From the NCBI RefSeq assembly GCF_002109385.1, contig NZ_CP020814.1, positions 1,759,501 through 1,823,500 on the forward strand: a DNA stretch of 64,000 nucleotides, written 5' to 3'. A program made the translations under genes and the position numbers. Of this stretch, positions 57,470 through 64,000 are shown piece by piece. Positions within the stretch are counted from its first letter, which is position 1. The number at the start of each line of letters is the position of its first letter. The notes under the pieces are model-generated. The model was not told where the DNA came from, made no database searches, and worked only from the letters and a program-made list of their open reading frames with translations. The stretch is from Halalkalibacter krulwichiae (GTDB lineage: Bacteria; Bacillota; Bacilli; Bacillales; Bacillaceae_D).

Positions 57470-58305
57470 ATGGCCAACCTAGCAAAGAAACAAATCTCTG
57501 GACAAAGAGCATTGATCCTATCTCTATCTGTTCTGTTGCTCTTCATGATTGCTCCAATCATTTACGCAGTCTTAGCTAGTTTTAAAACCAATATGGAAAT
57601 TTTCTCGAGTCCGTTTGCTCTTCCACAGACGTGGAGCTTTGACAACATTATAAGTGCCTGGCATGTAGGGAATTTCCAACAGTATTTCTTCAATAGTGCG
57701 TTTGTGACGATTGGAGGCATGGCGTTGGTCGCACTTGTTGCTTGCCCGGCTGGCTATGCATTTGCGCAATTATCGTTTCGCGGGAACAATTTGGTGTTTT
57801 ATTTAATATTGCTAGGAATGGCACTGCCTGTTCAAGCGATTATCATTCCTATTTTCTATCATTTACGAGGCATGGGTTTAGTAGATACGTTAACAGGACT
57901 TACTCTCGTCTCAGCTGGATTGGCTTTGCCTTTTTCGATTTTCTTAATGCGAAACACGTTTCGAGATGTCCCGAAAGAATTACGTGAATCAGCAATGATT
58001 GATGGTGCAGGAGAATGGAAGACGTACTGGAAGATCATGCTTCCGCTTGCGAAGCCAGGCGTCGTTGCCTTATTGATCTTCACCTTTATGAACATCTGGA
58101 ATGACTTCTTGTTGCCGCTCGTGCTTTTGATGTCACAACAAAAATATACGATTTCATTAGGTTTGTATTCCTTCCAAGGTGAAATGGCGACAAACTATGC
58201 TTTAATTTTCGGGGAACGGTCATTAGTATGGTTCCTAGTATTATCGTCTATTTAATTTTCCAACGTTCATTTGTAGATGGAATGTCGAGTGGAGCTAGTA
58301 AATAA
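57470..58305 (+). CDS. Sugar ABC transporter permease 2 (MalG/UgpE-like), frameshifted at the end
   Basis: The given frame stops at 58255 after 261 codons. Adding one G to the run at 58211-58214 (G4 to G5) lets it continue as FGGTVISMVPSIIVYLIFQRSFVDG to TAA at 58303-58305, giving about 278 aa with the family's standard ending. The EAA loop RESAMIDGAGEWKTYWKIMLPL is intact. This is probably an assembly error; the other five such sites are listed under findings. Confidence 0.85.
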
Positions 58306-58335
58306 CACGTAGAAATAGGGGGAGAGAGAATCTAC

Positions 58336-58395
58336 TTTTTACCCACTTTTCCCATTGAAATGCCACCTTGTTTAAAACGTGTGAGCGTATAAAAT
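58336..58395 (+). promoter_or_regulatory. YesN-type activator site and promoter of the cupin operon
   Basis: The half-sites ACCCACTTTTCC (58341) and GCCACCTTGTTT (58362) are 21 bp apart. A -35 TTGTTT (58368-58373) and -10 TAAAAT (58390-58395) with 16-bp spacing follow. Confidence 0.7.
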
Positions 58396-58501
58396 TAGAA
58401 CCAATAAAACTTTTCAATGCAATTTCAGTAAGCGCTACCAAAGTTTTCGTTGTATAGGAAAAGTTATATTTAAACTTTAGTAAAGAAATGAGGAGATTCA
58501 T

Positions 58502-58873
58502 ATGGCAAAACAAATGCAAGCTACTATTACGGACTTAAATGCTGAGAAACATCTACTTCCAATGGAATGGGGAGGCATTCAGTGGCTATGCGGTCAAGAT
58601 ATCGACCCAGAGAGTGAAATGACATTTGGGATGGTTTTCATTAATGCCGGTGACTCCAATCCTAGACATATTCATCCAAACTGTGAAGAGATTATCTTCG
58701 TGTTATCCGGAGAGTGTGATCACACTCTTGGAGATGAAACCTATCACTTAAAGCCAGGGATGATGCTTAGAATCCCGAGAAATGTTCCACATAATGCAAC
58801 CGTAACGAGCTGGGAGCCTTGTCGCATGATTATCGCTTACTCAGCCCCTGATAGACAAACAATTGGAGAATGA
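58502..58873 (+). CDS. Cupin-domain protein
   Basis: A 123-aa single-domain cupin. Metal-ligand positions are visible: the two His of RHIHPNCEEIIFVLSGE with its Glu, and the last His in IPRNVPHNATV. Good ribosome binding site GAGGAG. Its role may be a sugar isomerase or binding protein within the operon; nothing here fixes it. It leads the third YesN-controlled operon and overlaps nothing. Confidence 0.8.
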   Translation: MAKQMQATITDLNAEKHLLPMEWGGIQWLCGQDIDPESEMTFGMVFINAGDSNPRHIHPNCEEIIFVLSGECDHTLGDETYHLKPGMMLRIPRNVPHNATVTSWEPCRMIIAYSAPDRQTIGE

Positions 58874-58898
58874 GAATGAGATAAAAGGAGGAGTACAG

Positions 58899-59981
58899 TT
58901 GGAACCAATCAAATTTAATTATGAGTATTCCAATAAGATTAAGGTAGGATTTATAGGGTGTGGGGCTCACTCGTTTCGAAATGTTTACCCAACATTTGAC
59001 TATGCCCCAGTTGATCTAGTCGCTGTTTGCGACTTAGACATGGAAAGGGCGGAGATTTACCGCAATCGATTCGGAGCGAAAAAAGCGTATACCGACTACA
59101 TGGAGATGATCAAAAAAGAAGATTTGGATGCGGTGTTCATCGTCTTGAATTTTGACCGGAATGGTCGTCCGCTTTATCCGAAAATTTTACCAGACATTAT
59201 CAATGCCGGTCTTCCGGTTTGGGTTGAAAAGCCGATTTCCTACACGGCCCAAGAGGCAGAACAGTTACTAGAGTTACAAGAAAAGGCCGGAGTACAAATT
59301 CTCGTATCAAATAAGCGTTATTTCTATCCTTCCTTTGTTGGAGCGAAGAAAATCATTGAAGATGAGAAATTTGGTTCTGCGGTGTCCATGACAGGTCGGT
59401 ACCCACTGACGCTCACGCCGTTTCAAGATGAGCTTGGTGAACGGACAGGGTTGCATTGGTTCTTAGACATTTGCCACCCAATGTCAGGGATGCATTACTT
59501 AATGGGTGATGTGAAAGAAATGTGCTTCATTGAACATCAACCAAGTGGCAATGTGCAGACACTCTTAACTTTTAAATCAGGGGCAATTGGTAGTTTGCAT
59601 TTGCCGTCAACACAATCGGAAACGAGTCCAAACGAGCGTTATGAAATTGTCGGCAATCAGCAAAATGTCGTTATCGATAACGCCATTAGACTCGCGTACT
59701 ATCAAGGGAAAAAAGGAAGTGGAGACTACGGCAAAGCGCCATCGTTTATCGGCGATGACCCGACAAATGGGCCGATCCATTGGGAACCCGAATTCTCATT
59801 AGGTCAACTCCACAATAAAAATCTATTTACTCAAGGCATGGTGCAAAGTGTCAACCATTTTGCTAATGCTGTCTTAAACAATGAGCCTGTTGAACGTGCA
59901 ACGCTTCGAGATGCTTGGCACTTAACGAAGATCTTTGAAGCTTACAAAAATAATCGAGCTGGCAAATGGATTGAACTATAA
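58899..59981 (+). CDS. Gfo/Idh/MocA-family NAD(P)-dependent oxidoreductase
   Basis: A 360-aa dehydrogenase starting at TTG 58899 behind GGAGGAG; the frame open from 58863 covers the previous stop. The Rossmann motif reads VGFIGCGAHSFR, followed by the conserved EKPISYTAQEAEQL. It likely oxidises or reduces a sugar or cyclitol carbonyl. Its neighbours (cupin, isomerase/epimerase, Tm-1-like) and control by YesN suggest a sugar pathway. Confidence 0.88.
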   Translation: MEPIKFNYEYSNKIKVGFIGCGAHSFRNVYPTFDYAPVDLVAVCDLDMERAEIYRNRFGAKKAYTDYMEMIKKEDLDAVFIVLNFDRNGRPLYPKILPDIINAGLPVWVEKPISYTAQEAEQLLELQEKAGVQILVSNKRYFYPSFVGAKKIIEDEKFGSAVSMTGRYPLTLTPFQDELGERTGLHWFLDICHPMSGMHYLMGDVKEMCFIEHQPSGNVQTLLTFKSGAIGSLHLPSTQSETSPNERYEIVGNQQNVVIDNAIRLAYYQGKKGSGDYGKAPSFIGDDPTNGPIHWEPEFSLGQLHNKNLFTQGMVQSVNHFANAVLNNEPVERATLRDAWHLTKIFEAYKNNRAGKWIEL

Positions 59982-60005
59982 GAGATTGGCGAAGGAGGGC
60001 TTGTT

Positions 60006-60911
60006 ATGAAATTTAGCGTTGTGACCGATATGCTCGGGGAGGAATCGTTTGAAGAGGCGATCTCGCAAGCGAAGAGACTCGGTTTTGATTTTGTCGAACT
60101 GAGAGCTAAGCTAGACGGCGATACCGTTGATACGATTTCAGTCGATAAAGCAAAGGCATTGCGGGAAGTGGTCGAGAGTTATGGTTTGAAAGTCGCGACA
60201 TTAAGTTCGTGGGCTGTTAATTCATGTACCTTCTCTGGACCTCCGAAATACGACAACTACGATGATCGTCATCACTTAGAAATGACCGAACAGTTAGACC
60301 GTTTGTTTGATTTAGCAGATGCCTTTCATGCTCCAAACGTCAGGATTTACCCATTGCACCGGAGAGAAGGGTTTGATGCATTATCAACTGAGGAAAAGGA
60401 ACAAGAATATACACATAATGCGGATGTGCTCCTTAGACATGCTAAGCATGCAAAGAAGCGTGGGAAAGTTCTTTTAGTTGAGAATGAACCACCGACTTTG
60501 GCGAATAATTGCCAAGAGCTTGGCGTGCTAATGAAAAAAACGCAGCATCCAAATTTAAAGTTGAACTGGGACATCGTCAATGGTTGGAGAAGCGGGGAAT
60601 ATCCTACGATTCAAGCCTATCAAGCTATTAAAGGCCATGTTGCATCCATTCATTTAAAAGGGGCTTCAAGAGAAATTAATTCAATTACCGACGAATCTCC
60701 ATATGGTCGTTTTAATAACTTTGCGATTGCAGGTCAAGATGATTTTGAACATGAAGAGATTATACAAGCGGTTGCAGAAGGGGACCCCCAAGCGATCTTG
60801 ACAATTGATACACATTATCCATCCTTCTACCAACAAGACAAAATTGGTGAAGTGGAAGTCGTACGTCAAACTAAAGAGTTTTTTGAAAAAATTCTAAAAG
60901 TCAGAGCGTAA
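60006..60911 (+). CDS. Sugar phosphate isomerase/epimerase (AP-endonuclease-2-like TIM barrel)
   Basis: A 301-aa TIM-barrel enzyme, with GGAGGG ahead of ATG 60006. The catalytic-type Glu and metal ligands are in VLLVENEPPTLANNC, LNWDIVNGWRSGE and ASIHLKG. Family members interconvert ketoses, ketose acids or inosose derivatives. It follows the oxidoreductase by 24 nt, so they are likely successive steps. Confidence 0.85.
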   Translation: MKFSVVTDMLGEESFEEAISQAKRLGFDFVELRAKLDGDTVDTISVDKAKALREVVESYGLKVATLSSWAVNSCTFSGPPKYDNYDDRHHLEMTEQLDRLFDLADAFHAPNVRIYPLHRREGFDALSTEEKEQEYTHNADVLLRHAKHAKKRGKVLLVENEPPTLANNCQELGVLMKKTQHPNLKLNWDIVNGWRSGEYPTIQAYQAIKGHVASIHLKGASREINSITDESPYGRFNNFAIAGQDDFEHEEIIQAVAEGDPQAILTIDTHYPSFYQQDKIGEVEVVRQTKEFFEKILKVRA

Positions 60912-60921
60912 GGAGGCCCTT

Positions 60922-62144
60922 ATGAATAAAAAAGTTGTGATCATTGGCTCGTTAGACACAAAGGAAGCTGAATTCCGTTATGTAGAATCGATTCTAACGA
61001 GTAGCGGCGTTTCGACATTGTTGATCAATACAGGAATCTATGAAACAACTTGTGAAGCTGACATTACCAATGAAGAAGTTGCGGCAGCTGGCGGCGTCAC
61101 GCTTGAGGAACTGCGGAAAAAGCAGGATCGAGGCTTAGCAGTGGCGACGATGGCAAAGGGGCGGCAGTACAGGTTCAGAAGTTAGTAGGTCAAAATGAAG
61201 TAGCTGCCATTTTTGGAATGGGAGGAACGGCCGGAACAACTGTTGCCGCTACGGCGATGAAAGAAGCACCGATTGGTGTTCCAAAGCTGATTGTCTCAAC
61301 CGTCGCATCTGGAAATACAAGACCATACGTCGGTGAAAAAGACATCATGATGATGTATTCGGTCGTTGATATTGCTGGAATTAATAGCTTATCGGCACAA
61401 ATTTTAAAAAATGGAGCGAATGCCTTAGCTGGAATGGTTCAAGGTGCTGATATAAAAGTTGATGTGGAAAAGAAACCGATGATTGCAGCGACAATGTTTG
61501 GTGTGACGACTCCTTGTGTTACAAAAGCGAGGGAGCGCTTAGAGGAAGAAGGATATGATGTGTTAGTGTTTCATGCAACGGGCACTGGCGGAGATGCGAT
61601 GGAAGCATTGATTCAAGATGGCTACATTGAAGCCGTTGCGGACATTACAACGACAGAGTTTGCGGATCAATTGGTCGGAGGAGTGTTTAGCGCAGGCGAT
61701 CAACGATTGGAAAGTGCTGCAGCCAAAAAGATTCCTCAAGTTATTTCAGTAGGGGCCCTTGATATGGTTAACTTCGGTCCGCGTGATTCCGTTCCAGAGC
61801 AATTTAAGGACCGCATCTTTTATCAACATAACCCAACGACAACCTTAATGAGAACAACAGTAGAAGAAAATAGTCAGCTAGGAGAAATCATCGCTCGAAA
61901 GATCAACCAAGCTCCGAAAACATCTGTTGTTGTCTTTCCAAAAGGCGGCGTCTCCCTTCTTGATCGAGATGGGCAGCCATTTGAGGGAGTGTTAGAAAGA
62001 GAAGCGTTATATGCGAGTCTAAAGGAAAACCTTCACCCTGACGTTCAATTTATTGAAGTAGAAGAAGACATTAATGAACCGACAGTAGCGAATGTAATTG
62101 TTGATCATTTACTGCATTTAATGAAAAAGGAGGTTCAAGCATGA
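60922..62144 (+). pseudogene. Tm-1-like ATP-binding (UPF0261) protein, frameshifted
   Basis: Two frames (60922-61185 and 61218-62144) form one UPF0261 protein: a missing G in the run 61158-61161 (G4 to G5) restores AKGAAVQVQKLVGQNEVAA and a single frame of about 407 aa. The family start VVIIGSLDTKEAEFRY and the later FGMGGTAGTTVAATAMK and FHATGTGGDAMEALI are clear. Tm-1-like proteins often pair with the PEP-hydrolase-like TIM barrel; that gene overlaps the end here by 4 nt. The reaction of the pair is unknown. Confidence 0.82.
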
Positions 62145-62965
62145 CAGTAACAAGAGAAGAAGTGCTAAGACGATTGCGAGAAAACATTGGAAATAACCGT
62201 GCGATCATCGGCGGGGGAGCAGGAACTGGACTATCTGCTAAAAGTGCAGAAATGGGCGGAATCGATCTAATCATTATTTATAACTCAGGTCGATATCGAA
62301 TGGCTGGCCGCGGATCGTTAGCTGGGTTAATGCCTTACGGTGATGCCAATCAAATTGTTGTGGAAATGGGCAATGAAGTACTCACAGTTGTTGAAGATAC
62401 ACCGGTTCTAGCTGGTGTGTGCGGAACAGACCCATTTCGAAATATGGAGCTTTTCTTAAAGCAATTAAAAGAGATGGGCTTTTCCGGAGTACAGAATTTC
62501 CCTACAGTCGGTTTGTGTGATGGCCAATTTCGTCAAAATCTCGAAGAAACAGGAATGGGCTATGACCTAGAAGTTGAAATGATCAGAAAAGCCCATAATT
62601 TAGGACTTGTTACTTCGCCTTATGTTTTCAATAAAGAAGATGCTCGGAAAATGGCAGAAGCGGGAGCAGATATCCTTGTTGCCCATGTTGGCTTAACGAC
62701 AAAAGGCGCAATTGGAGCACAAACGGCAATGAGCTTAGATGACTCCGTTAAACTGGTCCAAGAAATTCATGATGCGGGTAAAGCCGTTAACGAAGACATA
62801 ATCGTTCTCTGTCATGGTGGTCCGATTTCAGAGCCTGAAGATGCAGCTTACGTATTAAGTAAAACAAATGGAGTTTCTGGGTTTTTCGGAGCTTCAAGTG
62901 TTGAGCGTTTACCGACTGAGACCGCAATTGCGGAGCAAGTACAGAGGTTTAAAAACATCAAGTAG
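62141..62965 (+). CDS. PEP-hydrolase-like TIM-barrel protein
   Basis: A 274-aa protein of the phosphoenolpyruvate hydrolase-like/TIM-barrel signal family. GGAGG and an ATGA overlap with the previous gene indicate coupled translation. Signature stretches: [53 protein letters not shown] and [14 protein letters not shown]. It is conserved next to Tm-1-like proteins in bacteria and fused to them in plants. Enzyme activity unproven. Confidence 0.85.
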   Translation: MTVTREEVLRRLRENIGNNRAIIGGGAGTGLSAKSAEMGGIDLIIIYNSGRYRMAGRGSLAGLMPYGDANQIVVEMGNEVLTVVEDTPVLAGVCGTDPFRNMELFLKQLKEMGFSGVQNFPTVGLCDGQFRQNLEETGMGYDLEVEMIRKAHNLGLVTSPYVFNKEDARKMAEAGADILVAHVGLTTKGAIGAQTAMSLDDSVKLVQEIHDAGKAVNEDIIVLCHGGPISEPEDAAYVLSKTNGVSGFFGASSVERLPTETAIAEQVQRFKNIK

Positions 62966-62976
62966 GTGAAAAATAA

Positions 62977-63144
62977 ATGTTGCAATTATTTTTGGCCTTA
63001 TTATCTGGAGCTCTTGTCGGGTTTGTGTTCGGTTTAATCAAACTACCAATCCCAGCTCCACCAGCTCTATCAGGAATTATAGGGATATTAGGAATCTATT
63101 TAGGTTATCAACTTTATTTATGGGTAATCCCGATGATAAGGTAG
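62977..63144 (+). CDS. XapX-domain small membrane protein
   Basis: A 55-aa protein (AGTAGGTG before ATG 62977). Two hydrophobic helices with a conserved IPAPPALSGIIGILGIYLGY match the XapX/DUF1427 family, short membrane proteins found with transport or metabolic genes. It is 11 nt after the PEP-hydrolase-like gene and ends the operon before a terminator. Confidence 0.75.
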   Translation: MLQLFLALLSGALVGFVFGLIKLPIPAPPALSGIIGILGIYLGYQLYLWVIPMIR

Positions 63145-63160
63145 GGATTCGTATTTCAAG

Positions 63161-63203
63161 AAACCGCTGTAGTCGATCATTGATCAATACAGCGGTTCTT
63201 TAT
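63161..63203 (+). terminator. Terminator after the XapX gene
   Basis: AACCGCTGTA and TACAGCGGTT arms around a 16-nt loop, followed by CTTTATT. Confidence 0.75.
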
Positions 63204-63283
63204 TGGATAAAAAACTTTTGTAATTTTCAATAAAAGGTATTGTCATTTTTCATACTTTTAAGTAGAATGTTCATAAGGTTATG

Positions 63284-63416
63284 TTAGATCGATCCATTAA
63301 CATCGTTACACTTTTATTAGATCGATCTATTATGGTGAAGGAGGGGCTACAAGAGAAATATTCTCATCCAATTATGAAAGCGCTATCTTGTTTGGTTGAA
63401 AATTAGAACGATCTAA
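63284..63416. promoter_or_regulatory. Three copies of a TTAGATCGATCTAA-type operator
   Basis: TTAGATCGATCCA at 63284-63296, TTAGATCGATCTA at 63317-63329 and TTAGAACGATCTAA at 63403-63416, all within 150 nt of the TRAP binding-protein gene. The 14-bp palindrome looks like a GntR/FadR-type operator. No regulator gene for it is in the window. Confidence 0.7.
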
Positions 63417-63431
63417 AAGGGGTGCATTTAT

Positions 63432-64000
63432 TTGAAGAAATTACTTACATCAGTTTCAATTTGTAGTGTGTTATTGTTAGCAGCGTGCGGAGGCGGTCAA
63501 AGCGCGGAGCCATCGGCAACGAATGATGTTGAAGTGCCTGAAGGCGTGAAAGAGATGAAATTAGCTGTCGCTACGCCGGAAGAGCGATCGTTAACACAAG
63601 GGTTATACAAGTTCCAAGAAATTGTTGAAAGCGAAACAGGTGGTTCGATCAAAGTGGAAGTTTTCCCTAATGGTCAGCTAGGCGGAGATCGTGAAGTGTT
63701 TGAGGGATTGCAATTTGGGACAATTGAAGGGACAACGATTTCAACAGGTCCAGTTGCGCAATTTGCTCCACGATTCCAAATGTTTGATTTGCCATTTTTA
63801 TTCCCAAATACAGAGGTCGCTTATGAAATTCTAGATGGTTCAATTGGAGAGGATTTATTAGGAGATTTGCCTGAACAAGGCGTTATCGGTCTTAACTATT
63901 GGGAAAATGGCTTTAGACATTTAACGAATAACGGCAAAGAGGTAGCTTCTTTAGAGGATATTAAAGGGTTGAAAATTCGTACGTTAGAAAATGAACTTCA
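63432..64000 (+). CDS. TRAP transporter solute-binding lipoprotein DctP-like (partial, runs off the window)
   Basis: Starts at TTG 63432 (AAGGGGTG upstream) and is open to the end, 189 codons seen. The lipobox is LLAACG after a short signal peptide. The body reads as a DctP-type TRAP binding protein: SLTQGLYKFQEIVE, VFPNGQLGGDREVFEGLQFG and FDLPFLFPNTEVAYEILDG, with FRHLTNNGKEV near the end. It binds an organic acid such as a C4-dicarboxylate or sugar acid; which one is unknown. Permeases should follow beyond the window. Confidence 0.88.
   Translation, partial: MKKLLTSVSICSVLLLAACGGGQSAEPSATNDVEVPEGVKEMKLAVATPEERSLTQGLYKFQEIVESETGGSIKVEVFPNGQLGGDREVFEGLQFGTIEGTTISTGPVAQFAPRFQMFDLPFLFPNTEVAYEILDGSIGEDLLGDLPEQGVIGLNYWENGFRHLTNNGKEVASLEDIKGLKIRTLENEL

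Noticed and set aside
1..64000. CRISPR array
   Set aside because: I looked for evenly spaced direct repeats of 25-40 bp and found none; no cas genes are present.
1..64000. tRNA or rRNA genes
   Set aside because: No cloverleaf-like GGTTCGAATCC arms with CCA ends and no rRNA motifs were seen.

Overview
This window looks like chromosomal DNA of a low-GC Gram-positive bacterium of the Bacillaceae type. The reasons are the AT-rich base composition, strong GGAGG-type ribosome binding sites with many TTG/GTG starts, lipoprotein signal peptides on binding proteins, a YesM/YesN-like two-component pair, and IS66 and IS21 elements. No species is named because nothing here fixes it.

Positions 1-43,850 form a large defence island. 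The left edge (1-4,350) carries plasmid- or phage-like small genes: an HTH protein, a DUF4258-like protein with a frameshifted partner, a MerR-type DNA-binding protein and a ParB-N-like protein. Next is a giant SF1 helicase fused to a Vsr/MTES_1575-like nuclease domain (4,555-9,440), broken by a frameshift and an in-frame TGA. A BREX locus follows (9,809-24,530): brxA, brxB, brxC, pglX and pglZ, then an SNF2-type helicase and a 71-aa PC4/YdbC-like ssDNA-binding protein where brxL would be expected. Then come a CoiA-like putative nuclease with a long coiled coil, a Gabija-like pair (OLD/TOPRIM nuclease and UvrD-like helicase), a cytidine-deaminase-fold protein in the same operon, and an McrB/McrC-type restriction pair.

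Two IS66 copies lie in the island, each with a perfect 8-bp target duplication. The first sits in the 3' end of the gajA-like gene and replaces its last 19 codons. The second is inverted, decayed, and split by an intact IS21 element that has a 5-bp target duplication.

From 43,950 on the content is housekeeping or metabolic: a DEDDh exonuclease, a LacI-regulated sugar ABC transporter with dihydroxyacetone-kinase-like DhaK/DhaL, a YesN/YesM-type regulatory pair facing a second sugar ABC transporter, a gene set of cupin, Gfo/Idh/MocA oxidoreductase, sugar-phosphate isomerase/epimerase, Tm-1-like protein, PEP-hydrolase-like protein and XapX protein, and the start of a TRAP binding protein. A conserved 21-bp-spaced direct repeat lies before the three promoters of the second sugar cluster and is probably the YesN-like activator site.

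Six coding sequences are each broken by exactly one missing base in a G/C/A run. That uniform pattern suggests sequencing or assembly error more than gene decay, so most of these genes are probably intact in the organism.
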